64,000 bases of DNA from Inquilinus limosus DSM 16000 (GCF_000423185.1 NZ_AUHM01000001.1:496001-560000), one strand, 5' to 3'. Shown: positions 20,334 to 27,118, counted from the stretch's first letter. Translations and numbers: made by a program. The notes: generated from the letters alone by a model not told the origin.

Positions 20334-20494
20334 CTGACAAGGAGACGAATTGTGACCCATTCGAGGGATGCTTATTTCAAATTTGGCTGGAAACCTGGGG
20401 GCCGCGCCTAAGCTATGCGTGAGACGCGGAGCGCCATGCAGGGAACACATTCCCGTTTCGGGTGTTCGTAACGCCCCTCTTAGGGGCCCTTCAC

Positions 20495-20573
20495 AGGCTC
20501 ATCAGGCGGCGCCGTTACGCCGCGACCATCCCAGGGGCCGGCCGTTGGGCCACTCCCCTGGTAGGTTTCGCCT
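20495..20573 (-). ncRNA. hammerhead ribozyme, type II (HHR-5)
   Basis: Reading the minus strand: stem II strand AGGC, GAAA (20569-20566), CC, TA, stem III CCAGGGG/CCCCTGG, GAT, GG, UC, then stem I GCGGCG/CGCCGC closed by a loop, CUGAUGA and stem II strand GCCT. All invariant core bases are present, and cleavage is predicted after C20524. It begins 2 bases after the TGA of the 50-residue gene. Its TA/GAT internal loop matches HHR-4 while the helices differ by paired changes. Confidence 0.85.
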
Positions 20574-20575
20574 TG

Positions 20576-20728
20576 TCACGCCCTGCGGATGCCCCACACA
20601 AGGGCACCTAGGGCGCCCAGGTACACCAGAGGCCCCGCGCCGCCGTGAGCGCCCTCAGGCCCAACCGCGGCGATAGCTAGGGCGCAGGCGCCCCCGGCCA
20701 GATAGATAGCTAGGTCAAGCTTGGTCAT
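20576..20728 (-). CDS. 50-residue membrane protein
   Basis: Two hydrophobic segments (LAIYLAGGACALAIAAVG and GPLVYLGALGALVWGI) and the end RRA suggest a small inner-membrane protein. The stop TGA directly precedes HHR-5. The function is unknown. Confidence 0.6.
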   Translation of the reverse strand: MTKLDLAIYLAGGACALAIAAVGPEGAHGGAGPLVYLGALGALVWGIRRA

Positions 20729-20746
20729 GTTTAGGGTTCTCCTCTA

Positions 20747-20839
20747 TCAGGGTGCCGGTGACGGCGCGCAGATGACCACCACCAAGACGGCGGCGGCGCC
20801 CACAAGGACGCCCCCAATGAATGCCAGGGCGATAGCCAC
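20747..20839 (-). CDS. 30-residue membrane peptide
   Basis: GTG start overlapping the upstream stop (TAGTG), with GGAGGG in front. It is one hydrophobic helix (ALAFIGGVLVGAAAVLVVVI) ending CAPSPAP. The function is unknown. Confidence 0.5.
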   Translation of the reverse strand: MAIALAFIGGVLVGAAAVLVVVICAPSPAP

Positions 20840-21054
20840 TATGCTCCCTCCAATATGTATAAAATCCAAGGGAGCGATATTAGCCCGACCAGAAGCCACA
20901 GCACCAGTCCCAAAGCGCGCGCCACGTGGCCGATAGGCCGCACCTGAACGGGCGCTGAACGCGGCTGTGGGGGAGCACGAAGCTTCTCCTCCAGGGACCG
21001 TGCGGCTGCCTCTAGGCGCCCGCCTGGGATGAAGATGGACCGGGGCGCTGTCAT
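20839..21054 (-). CDS. 71-residue protein with C-terminal membrane helix
   Basis: The start MTAPRSIFIPGGRLEAAARS overlaps the previous stop (ATGA). The C-terminus is a hydrophobic helix (ALGLVLWLLVGLISLPWILY). Tight overlaps on both sides support a real gene; the function is unknown. Confidence 0.6.
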   Translation of the reverse strand: MTAPRSIFIPGGRLEAAARSLEEKLRAPPQPRSAPVQVRPIGHVARALGLVLWLLVGLISLPWILYILEGA

Positions 21055-21464
21055 AGGGCCACCTCCGGTTCGTCCACAGGGGCCGGGATAGGTTCCAGCG
21101 TGTACGGGCAGAGGCGGCCCACGCGAACGGCTTCGGTGGGGAGGTAAATTGCTTGCCGGTCGCCCACGCAATAGGCACCGTCCGTCACCTCAAGGACAGA
21201 CAGGACCAGCCCCCACCGCCGCGCCGCTTCGCGGTTGGGTTCCCGGAACCATGCGCGGTACTGGTCCAGCGACCCGAAGCCGAAATGGGCGACCCACTGC
21301 CACCCCTCTTTTAGCCACTGATCACTGAAGTGTTCGGCTTCCTGGGCGGGCGTTGGGTGCCCGTTCTCGGCGTCGTAGCATCCGGAGGTGACTTGGCCTT
21401 TCCCAGGGTAATCGCCATAGGCGCCCTGGCCAGACCACGTCTCTAGCCTGTATATGGTGGCCAT
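21051..21464 (-). CDS. phage protein of unknown function
   Basis: The protein has 137 residues, Trp- and Tyr-rich (MATIYRLETWSGQGAYGDYP, WLKEGWQWVAHFGFGSLDQY). No family is assigned. It overlaps its downstream neighbour by 4 bp and follows the 67-residue gene closely. Confidence 0.65.
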   Translation of the reverse strand: MATIYRLETWSGQGAYGDYPGKGQVTSGCYDAENGHPTPAQEAEHFSDQWLKEGWQWVAHFGFGSLDQYRAWFREPNREAARRWGLVLSVLEVTDGAYCVGDRQAIYLPTEAVRVGRLCPYTLEPIPAPVDEPEVAL

Positions 21465-21469
21465 TGGTG

Positions 21470-21673
21470 TTAGCCTCCCACACGGGACAGCAGGAAGGTC
21501 CCGAAGCGGCTTTCAGTGAACGAGCGTTGCTCCACGTCCTCCGCGCAGTCGGCCAGGGCGGTTGAAATCGCCCGTGCCTGGGCCGCGGTCAGGTAGACCG
21601 TCTCGCCCCCCTGGAGGTAGATGGCGACATGCTCCCGGAAGCGGTGGACTTGGGCTTCGGAAATGGCCTTCAT
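21470..21673 (-). CDS. 67-residue phage protein
   Basis: MKAISEAQVHRFREHVAIYL with an alpha-helical composition. The AGGAG ribosome-binding site is part of the family A palindrome at 21682-21700, so binding there could block translation or transcription start. HHR-1 lies just upstream. Confidence 0.65.
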   Translation of the reverse strand: MKAISEAQVHRFREHVAIYLQGGETVYLTAAQARAISTALADCAEDVEQRSFTESRFGTFLLSRVGG

Positions 21674-21681
21674 CGTGATTG

Positions 21682-21700
21682 CTCCTAAATGTGGGATGGA
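21682..21700. promoter_or_regulatory. family A palindrome, site 4
   Basis: CTCCTAAATGTGGGATGGA, 9 bp upstream of the 67-residue gene and overlapping its ribosome-binding site. Confidence 0.55.
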
Positions 21701-21735
21701 GCGGGCACAGGAAAGGCCCGGCGGGTTGGTCAGCT

Positions 21736-21795
21736 ACCGCTACAGGGCGCGCTAGGCGCCCCGTTTCGACCCGGCTAAGGGTCTCGTCAGGCGGC
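21736..21795 (-). ncRNA. hammerhead ribozyme, type I (HHR-1)
   Basis: On the minus strand: stem I GCCGC, core CUGACGA (21790-21784), stem II GACCC/GGGUC with a UUAGCC loop, GAAA (21767-21764), an 8-bp stem III, UA, then stem I strand GCGGU. Predicted cleavage is after A21741. The antirepressor stop TGA (21789-21787) is inside the core. The first 35 bases equal HHR-2, while stem III differs with pairing kept. Confidence 0.88.
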
Positions 21796-22329
21796 TTGGA
21801 GAGCGGAGACGCGGCGGAGGGCCTTGAGGGCGGAATTGCACTCCTCGATTTCCCGCCGGGCGCGCTTGATGCGGGCCTGAAGGTCAGCCGCAGCGCAGGC
21901 AATCGGGTTGTGATCGGGAAGGGTATCAAAAGTTTTGAGACCCTTATCCGCAGGGGTGTCAAAAGTTTTGAGACCCCCGGCGGCGACCGTGTAAGACCCG
22001 GTCTTGCGGATAGTTGGGATCACGTCCCGTGCCACCCAATCCTGGAAGACGCGCGCGGCGGGGCTGAACGAACGCATGGCCAGCCGGTACAGCCCGCTTT
22101 CGTTGACCATCAGCATGGGTTGCGCTCCCCCCGGCGTGACAACGCGGTGCATTGCCTTTTCATCGCTGGGGATGGCTTTCAGGAACTGCGAAGCGCCGCC
22201 CGCATTCAGCCCCAGGGCAGCGAGCACGTCCCTGGCGACAAACCACGGGTCGCCCCCAAGGATCACGATACGGATGCCCTGAGAGATGGCGCCGTAGGAG
22301 AAGCGCGCGACGGGGTTGGAAGGTGACAT
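21787..22329 (-). CDS. BRO-N domain antirepressor
   Basis: The protein has 180 residues. The BRO-N fold is recognised from GIRIVILGGDPWFVARDVLA, PMLMVNESGLYRLAMRS and ARVFQDWVARDVIPTIRKTG. A duplicated LKTFDT motif lies in the linker before a Lys/Arg-rich C-terminal helix. Such proteins inactivate phage repressors or act as DNA-binding switches. It sits between HHR-2 (5' side) and HHR-1 (its stop lies in the ribozyme core), so cleavage at both sites would release its message as a single-gene RNA. Confidence 0.85.
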   Translation of the reverse strand: MSPSNPVARFSYGAISQGIRIVILGGDPWFVARDVLAALGLNAGGASQFLKAIPSDEKAMHRVVTPGGAQPMLMVNESGLYRLAMRSFSPAARVFQDWVARDVIPTIRKTGSYTVAAGGLKTFDTPADKGLKTFDTLPDHNPIACAAADLQARIKRARREIEECNSALKALRRVSALQAA

Positions 22330-22365
22330 TGACGGTCCTCCTATGAGGTTGTTGCGGAAACAGCT

Positions 22366-22423
22366 ACCGCTACGGCCCTTTGAGGGGGCCGTTTCGACCC
22401 GGCTAAGGGTCTCGTCAGGCGGC
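22366..22423 (-). ncRNA. hammerhead ribozyme, type I (HHR-2)
   Basis: Same plan as HHR-1: GCCGC, CUGACGA (22418-22412), stem II GACCC/GGGUC, GAAA, stem III CGGCCC/GGGCCG, UA, GCGGU. Predicted cleavage is after A22371. The stop of the SH3-like gene (TGA 22417-22415) lies in the core. Confidence 0.88.
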
Positions 22424-22606
22424 GGGTGTGATGCTGTCCAAGGTGAAGGGGATCACGTACCCGCTTCGCTCCATGCGGACGTGTACCCAACGGCCCCTTT
22501 CGGGGAATACCTCAATCGTCCCGTACTTGTCCCCGCGCCGCCAACTGGCGGTTGCCGGATGAACTTCAACGCGCTGTCCCACTTGGAAATCCCCCTTCTT
22601 GGCCAC
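22415..22606 (-). CDS. small SH3/KOW-like domain protein
   Basis: The protein has 63 residues, GTG start with AGGAGG upstream. FQVGQRVEVHPATASWRRGD, then YGTIEVFPERGRWVHVRM, is the small beta-barrel pattern also found repeated in the 366-residue protein at 56872-57972. It lies between HHR-3 and HHR-2. Confidence 0.65.
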   Translation of the reverse strand: MAKKGDFQVGQRVEVHPATASWRRGDKYGTIEVFPERGRWVHVRMERSGYVIPFTLDSITPAA

Positions 22607-22646
22607 GTCTCGATCCTCCTATGGGGTTGTTGCGGGGCGATCAGCT

Positions 22647-22719
22647 ACCGCTATAGGGCGCCCAGGGGTGACCCAGGCGCTCCCATTTCGGCCTTGCTTA
22701 AGGGCCATCGTCAGGCGGC
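22647..22719 (-). ncRNA. hammerhead ribozyme, type I (HHR-3)
   Basis: GCCGC, CUGACGA (22714-22708), an extra U, stem II GGCC/GGCC, GAAA, a long imperfect stem III, UAUA, GCGGU. Predicted cleavage is after A22652. The tail GCGGTAGCTG is identical in HHR-1, -2 and -3. The extra U before stem II may weaken activity. Confidence 0.7.
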
Positions 22720-22738
22720 GGGAATGGTTCTTTGTGGG

Positions 22739-22885
22739 TCACGTCAGATACCCCGCGCGGTCAATCGCCTTCTGGGCTAGTGCTCTTGTCGCGTACCATC
22801 CCACCAACTCACCGTCCTGCCGGCGAATACGCCACACGCCATCAACCTTGACCGGTGTACTCGTCTTCCAAGTTTGCGTTGCCAT
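22739..22885 (-). CDS. 48-residue phage protein
   Basis: MATQTWKTSTPVKVDGVWRI then a WYATRALAQKAIDRAGYLT end. The start overlaps the upstream stop (TGATG). HHR-3 starts about 20 bp after its stop. The function is unknown. Confidence 0.6.
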   Translation of the reverse strand: MATQTWKTSTPVKVDGVWRIRRQDGELVGWYATRALAQKAIDRAGYLT

Positions 22886-23028
22886 CACTCGTCCTCCCCC
22901 GGCAGGGTCTCGACCACGGGACACTCGGCCGCTTCCTCCGCCGCGACACGCTCAAGGAAGGCGTCATAGGCGCTAAGGAACGCCTCGCTTTTGAAGTCCC
23001 AAGGCAGGGTCACGCTATACTCGTCCAT
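22885..23028 (-). CDS. 47-residue acidic phage protein
   Basis: MDEYSVTLPWDFKSEAFLSA, ending ETLPGEDE. It follows HHR-4 and the family A site at 23042-23059 and is coupled to the next gene by TGATG. The function is unknown. Confidence 0.6.
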   Translation of the reverse strand: MDEYSVTLPWDFKSEAFLSAYDAFLERVAAEEAAECPVVETLPGEDE

Positions 23029-23041
23029 GGCTCACGATCCA

Positions 23042-23059
23042 TCCTGAATGTGGGACTGA
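23042..23059. promoter_or_regulatory. family A palindrome, site 5
   Basis: TCCTGAATGTGGGACTGA, 14 bp upstream of the 47-residue gene, between HHR-4 and that gene. Confidence 0.55.
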
Positions 23060-23073
23060 AAGGGCGCAAAAAG

Positions 23074-23141
23074 AGCCTCATCAGGCACCGCCTTACGGTG
23101 CGACCATCGGGGCGCGCGCGGCTCGCCCCTAGGTTTCGGCC
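23074..23141 (-). ncRNA. hammerhead ribozyme, type II (HHR-4)
   Basis: On the minus strand: GGCC, GAAA (23137-23134), CC, UA, stem III GGGGCG/CGCCCC, GAU, GG, UC, stem I GCACCG/CGGUGC with a UAAGG loop, CUGAUGA (23084-23078), GGCU. Predicted cleavage is after C23102. It starts 1 base after the TAA of the 42-residue gene. The architecture equals HHR-5 with covarying helices. Confidence 0.88.
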
Positions 23142-23270
23142 TTAACTCTCCATCACGCGGCACGTCACACCACGCCGCTCTAGATCCTCGCGAAGGCCCG
23201 CGATGAAGCCCGCCGATCCGGCGCAATAGAGAGACCAGCCCGCAGCGGTCATGGTGTACAGACGATGCAT
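23142..23270 (-). CDS. 42-residue phage protein
   Basis: MHRLYTMTAAGWSLYCAGSA, then a charged ending CRVMES. The GGGAGGGG site is 10 bp upstream. The stop TAA abuts HHR-4. The function is unknown. Confidence 0.55.
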   Translation of the reverse strand: MHRLYTMTAAGWSLYCAGSAGFIAGLREDLERRGVTCRVMES

Positions 23271-23291
23271 GGTGATAACCCCTCCCCTCTC

Positions 23292-23381
23292 TTAGGCGAA
23301 CAGGGCGTGGGCAATGAGCCCGCCCAAGGTGCCGACCACAGCGCCCGTGAGGAACGCCACAGTGTACAGGTGATTGAGCAT
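23292..23381 (-). CDS. 29-residue membrane peptide
   Basis: MLNHLYTVAFLTGAVVGTLG then GLIAHALFA: one membrane helix, with GGAG upstream. The function is unknown. Confidence 0.45.
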   Translation of the reverse strand: MLNHLYTVAFLTGAVVGTLGGLIAHALFA

Positions 23382-23472
23382 GTCAGGTGCTCCAGTGTGG
23401 TGACCAAGGGTGCCCCCTCAAGGCTCGCCCTGCGGGCTGCGCAAGGTGCTCTTGAAGGGGAACCTAGGGGCA

Positions 23473-23703
23473 TCACTCCACCGCGGCCTCGATATCGCTT
23501 ACCGCGTCGTTCAGATTGTCTATGGCGTTGTCCAGATTGCTGATGTTGTCCTGGAGCGCGTCGCCCCGCGCACTCATCTGGAGACCTTCGGGCATGTTGT
23601 CGAATGCCTCTTGCTCATCGTCCCGCTGCGTCTCCAGTTCCGAGACCAGCGCCTCGATACGGGACTTGATATCGTCCAAGGCCGCTCTACGCTTCGCGTT
23701 CAT
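23473..23703 (-). CDS. 76-residue coiled-coil phage protein
   Basis: MNAKRRAALDDIKSRIEALV followed by a long charged heptad region (NISNLDNAIDNLNDAVSDIE). Similar short coiled-coil proteins are frequent in phage early regions. AAAGGAG precedes the start. Confidence 0.7.
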   Translation of the reverse strand: MNAKRRAALDDIKSRIEALVSELETQRDDEQEAFDNMPEGLQMSARGDALQDNISNLDNAIDNLNDAVSDIEAAVE

Positions 23704-23752
23704 GTGTCAAGTCTCCTTTACGTGTCAGCGGGGCTCATGCTCCGCATTCGCG

Positions 23753-23779
23753 TTTCGGCCCCCTTAGGGCCATCATCAG
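23753..23779 (-). ncRNA. partial hammerhead core (HHR-6)
   Basis: CUGAUGA (23779-23773), an extra U, stem II GGCCC/GGGCC and GAAA (23756-23753) are present. A GUA follows about 35 bases later, but the expected stem I pairing is missing. It may be a degenerate copy. Confidence 0.4.
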
Positions 23780-23951
23780 GCGGGCTGTATGTGCTCCCGC
23801 GACGCTAGGTCTTCACCGCTGGTCTAGTGCAAGGCCCGTCTCCAGGCCGCTAGGGCGATTACTGAGGGCTCCGTGTCAGCCCCGGCGGGTCTGTTATGCT
23901 TGGCCAGTCCCGCTTGCCGTGAGGCTCTTGCCGAGCCCCGTGAGCCAATTG

Positions 23952-23970
23952 ATCCCATATCCAGGACGAG
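23952..23970. promoter_or_regulatory. family A palindrome, site 6
   Basis: ATCCCATATCCAGGACGAG. On the minus strand TTGACA lies directly upstream, so the site could overlap a promoter of the small-gene operon. Confidence 0.6.
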
Positions 23971-24080
23971 TATGTCAATCGAAAAAATGCATCCCCCTGA
24001 AAATTCCTCCAGAGCCCAGGATTTCTGCGGGGTTCAGCCCCATGGTCCCTTCATGTGCCCTGATAAGGCAGCCTCAATGT

Positions 24081-24098
24081 GTCCGTATATGGGATGGC
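24081..24098. promoter_or_regulatory. family A palindrome, site 7
   Basis: GTCCGTATATGGGATGGC, 38 bp from a family B palindrome at 24120-24135, upstream of the small-gene operon. Confidence 0.55.
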
Positions 24099-24119
24099 GC
24101 AGGCCCGTGCCGAGCCCAG

Positions 24120-24135
24120 GTCAAGTGCGCTTGAC
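24120..24135. promoter_or_regulatory. family B palindrome, site 1
   Basis: GTCAAGTGCGCTTGAC, arms GTCAAG/CTTGAC. Confidence 0.6.
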
Positions 24136-24239
24136 GCATGGTGCGCAATGTGGTGCCCTGGTGGCGGCTCTGAACGGGTGCCTTGAAGGGGCTTCTTGAG
24201 GGGCGCTGGTCTGACTGATTGCAGATTGCAACCGGATAA

Positions 24240-25031
24240 AAAACTCCAGAGCACTCCATCTAACAAGCGCGCAATTCAATCGCATACGATCTAATCGAAA
24301 AAATAAGGCCCAGCCCCCTCAGGGCGGACCTTAGTGCGATGGCGTATCCACCTGACAGCCTAGGCGCACTGCGGGTTTAGGCCCGGATGTGCCCGGATGG
24401 TGTGCCCCCAGACGTAAAGGAACGCGCGCGAAACGACGCGGTGCGCGCGGCGCGCTGCGAAAGAGGGGGCAAGGGGGGAACGCGTCGCGAGCAATATATC
24501 CGATTGACCGCTCAGATTTTTGCCCAGATTTAAGCCGCGGGTACGGGGAAGACCACAATGGCCCAAGAACCCCTTACGGGGCCCCTTCAGGCAGCCCATG
24601 ACGGGCTCCATGGGGTTCCCTGCTAGGGTAGGAGCCATGATGAAGGGATGCCCCTGTAGGGCCTCCTGAGGGGCGCCTAGGGGGCACTGCCTCGGGAACC
24701 CATCGCACAGCCCTCCAGGGCGAGCTTCGAACCAACATCAAACCAGTGATGAAGGGGGACCTTCAGGGGCTCTTAGGGTAACCCCCGTAGGGGGAGGTCA
24801 TTCATCAACCTCCCCCTCCAAGGATCATCACCACCACACACTCTCTAAGGGTATAACCATGATAATGGGAACACCCTAAGAGGACCATCCAATGGACCTT
24901 AAGCCATACCCTATAAACACTATATCAACCCTGGGGGAGGGTCGATCGGGGGGCTAACGGTAGGGTTTGGAAAATCTAAGGCGTTTTTATCTTTCGTTTC
25001 ATGGGGTTAGGCAGCGATCTTAACCTTGGTC
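24240..25031. other. gene-free region, probable junction of the phage genome ends
   Basis: About 790 bp without a supportable gene, directly after the large terminase gene and before the small-gene operon in the circular map. It is rich in short CCTAAG/CTTAGG-like and GGGG/CCCC hairpins and ends with a phage-type promoter motif. T7-like genomes have terminal repeats and short repeat arrays at this position. The exact repeat cannot be set from a single integrated copy. Confidence 0.5.
24954..24975 (-). promoter_or_regulatory. phage RNA polymerase promoter-like motif, copy 3
   Basis: The minus strand reads TTTTCCAAACCCTACCGTTAG, identical to copy 2 over 21 bases. It lies after the terminase gene, where T7 has end-proximal promoters. 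Confidence 0.6.
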
Positions 25032-26741
25032 TCAGACCATCCCGTTCAGCCAAGCCGGACGGGGCTGCGGTCCACCGAACTCCTCCACGAACTGGGCGAA
25101 CATGGCGTCCAGGGCGGCCTCCTTGGCCTCCTCCGCGCCCTTCTCGCTGTCCTTGGCCATGACCTCCAGGAAGTACGCACAGGCCCCCGCAAGGGCGTCC
25201 AGGCGGTCGTCATGGGCCAGGGCGCCTCGCTCCTTGGTGATGTGCGTGAGCTGGTAGGTCAGGCAGTAGTCCCGCCACCGGTCCCCGCCGTAGGCCATGG
25301 CCGAACGGGCGTCCATCTCGATCACCTTGGGATCAACGATGAGCTTATGCTGGGCCAGCAAGGGCTCCAGCGTATCGATGATGCGGACCTCCTTCTGATT
25401 GGAGGCGCGCTCGTCGATGATCTCCACCGGGTACTCGTTCTGGACGAACACGGGTTGGAGGAGCCGGGAGAACATGCCGTCCCCGAAGTTGCTCTCAATG
25501 CGAACCGTGTTGACCTTGTGCAGCTTGGCCAGGGCGACGATCTTCTGGAGCGTCGCGGTCCCGTAGCCGTCCTTGAAGCCCCCTGAGGCGACCAGAAAGA
25601 GGCGCCCGTTGGAGTGCTTCACGATGGCGTACCCGGTCTCGTCCTGGCCCCGTCCGGAGGGGTCGAGCTGCATCACCGTGTGGGTGTAGGGGAGGTATTC
25701 CCGGACCACGTCCATGGGCCTGTAGAGGCGATCCCCACGGAGCCCGTAGGCGTACTCGGAGAGGTCCTTTAGGTGCTGATCGGGACCGGCCGCCCAGACG
25801 TACTTGACCGGGGCCATGTCCGGATCGATGTCCGCCACAACCAGGTCTCCCAGGCGGAGGGGGAACTTGTCCATGTCCGACAGGGAGGTGTCGAGCATGA
25901 ACTGAAGGGCGTAGCCGGTGCGCCCATACAGGTGCGCTTCAGAGGCCAGCTTCTCGCGGCTGAAGCGGGTGCATACGGGGGTGCCGGGGGGGACGCCACG
26001 CTCCACCAGGGTTTGGACGAAGGGCGCAAGCTTGTCCCCGTACTTGGATGGGTCGGCTGGAACCTCGGCCGGCCAGATGCGCATTCTGAAGCCGCCCAGC
26101 TCGTCCCCGGCGGTCTGGTCCACCAGCCACGAGTAGAGGCTGTCCTCCACCTGGGGCGTGCCCAGGAAGCGGATGTAGCCGGTCTCGGGCTTGGCGATGG
26201 CGCCGAACTCCTTGACCAGCTCCCGCAACTTCTCCCGCTGCATTTGCGTGCCGGAGTTGTTCGGGACCTCCACGTCATCGGCCAGGATCTCGTCCGCACG
26301 GGAACCGGTGATCTGGCCGGTGATACCCACGCTCTTGACGCTCGGGTCTTTCGAGGCGCGCGCAGGCCCAACGTCGAATTGGAGGTTGCTGTCGCGCTGG
26401 TCCTTGCCGGGCTGGAGGTGCTGTAGCTCGGGCATCTCCCGGATGAGCCGCTTGACGAACGTGCTGATGCTGTCCGCCAGGGTCTTGGAGGCCGAGACAA
26501 TCTCGATCTTCCAATCGGGGTCTACATAGAGCCGCCAGCAGATGAAGGCGGAGAACATCCAGCTCTTACCAACGCCGCGGAACGCTTCGATGATCGCGCG
26601 CTTCGGGCCGTGCTGCATGTAGTGGGCGATGTCGAGCTGCACGGGGGTCGGGTCGGGGAGCCCGAGGTGCCGCCAGACGAGCGTCAGGAAGACCCTGAAA
26701 TCGCGCGCTAGGGGGTCGTGAAGGGGATTGGGCTTGGTCAC
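25032..26741 (-). CDS. terL: terminase large subunit (T7 gp19-like)
   Basis: The protein has 569 residues (T7 gp19 586). The ATPase Walker A reads EAFRGVGKSWMFSAF and the coupling region ITGSRADEILADDVEVPNNS. The C-terminal nuclease carries acidic residues in LDPSGRGQDETGYAI and the region ending ERGALAHDDRLDALAG. It pumps and cuts concatemeric DNA at the portal. It is the last gene of the late block. Confidence 0.93.
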   Translation of the reverse strand: MTKPNPLHDPLARDFRVFLTLVWRHLGLPDPTPVQLDIAHYMQHGPKRAIIEAFRGVGKSWMFSAFICWRLYVDPDWKIEIVSASKTLADSISTFVKRLIREMPELQHLQPGKDQRDSNLQFDVGPARASKDPSVKSVGITGQITGSRADEILADDVEVPNNSGTQMQREKLRELVKEFGAIAKPETGYIRFLGTPQVEDSLYSWLVDQTAGDELGGFRMRIWPAEVPADPSKYGDKLAPFVQTLVERGVPPGTPVCTRFSREKLASEAHLYGRTGYALQFMLDTSLSDMDKFPLRLGDLVVADIDPDMAPVKYVWAAGPDQHLKDLSEYAYGLRGDRLYRPMDVVREYLPYTHTVMQLDPSGRGQDETGYAIVKHSNGRLFLVASGGFKDGYGTATLQKIVALAKLHKVNTVRIESNFGDGMFSRLLQPVFVQNEYPVEIIDERASNQKEVRIIDTLEPLLAQHKLIVDPKVIEMDARSAMAYGGDRWRDYCLTYQLTHITKERGALAHDDRLDALAGACAYFLEVMAKDSEKGAEEAKEAALDAMFAQFVEEFGGPQPRPAWLNGMV

Positions 26742-26747
26742 CCTACC

Positions 26748-27041
26748 TCACTCCTCCCCGTCCAATTCTACCCCTGCATTTCGCGGGGTTCCCTTTCCCC
26801 TGAAGGGGCTTGAGCCCATGCGGAACGCCCAGAGCGCGCACCCGGTTGCGGTGCACTTACGCGCCTCGGCGGCGTTCCCCCCGGAGCACTCGATACAGAA
26901 CGCCCGGATGGCCTTTGTCGGGCTCGTCGGGCGACCGTCGCTCAGGACGGACAGTGGGACCTTCTTGGGATGCTGCCCGATAAGGGCCCCTTCATCGGTG
27001 GCATAGGGGGATCGCGTCAGGAACGGGTTGTCCTTGTTCAT
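26748..27041 (-). CDS. Cys-rich small protein beside the terminase
   Basis: The protein has 97 residues. The cysteine cluster CIECSGGNAAEARKCTATGC looks zinc-binding, followed by ALWAFRMGSSPFRGKG. Proteins with this CxEC...CxxxxC and Tyr/Phe-Arg-x-Gly pattern are common next to phage packaging genes; their role is unknown. The start at 27041 was chosen from the family-like N-terminus MNKDNPFLTRSPYA. Confidence 0.7.
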   Translation of the reverse strand: MNKDNPFLTRSPYATDEGALIGQHPKKVPLSVLSDGRPTSPTKAIRAFCIECSGGNAAEARKCTATGCALWAFRMGSSPFRGKGTPRNAGVELDGEE

Positions 27042-27061
27042 TGGATTGCCTCTAGAAAATG

Positions 27062-27085
27062 AAAAACCCCGCATTTCGCGGGGCT
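27062..27085 (-). terminator. Rho-independent terminator
   Basis: GCCCCGC/GCGGGG with a 5-base loop, followed on the minus strand by TTTTTC. It lies after the gene at 27119-27766. Confidence 0.8.
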
Positions 27086-27118
27086 ACGTTTGGATGCGGG
27101 GTTTCTCGGTAGGGTGGG

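Larger units (their letters stand above)
20149..20494. other. regulatory intergenic region of the lysogeny module
   Basis: The region holds two family A palindromes and no convincing minus-strand gene. A 19-codon plus-strand frame at 20352-20411 with AAGGAG in front is possible but unsupported by any family. Confidence 0.5.

Noticed and set aside
20352-20411. 19-codon plus-strand ORF after a family A site
   Set aside because: It has AAGGAG and a GTG start but no family, no coupling and opposite strand to all other phage genes; not enough support.
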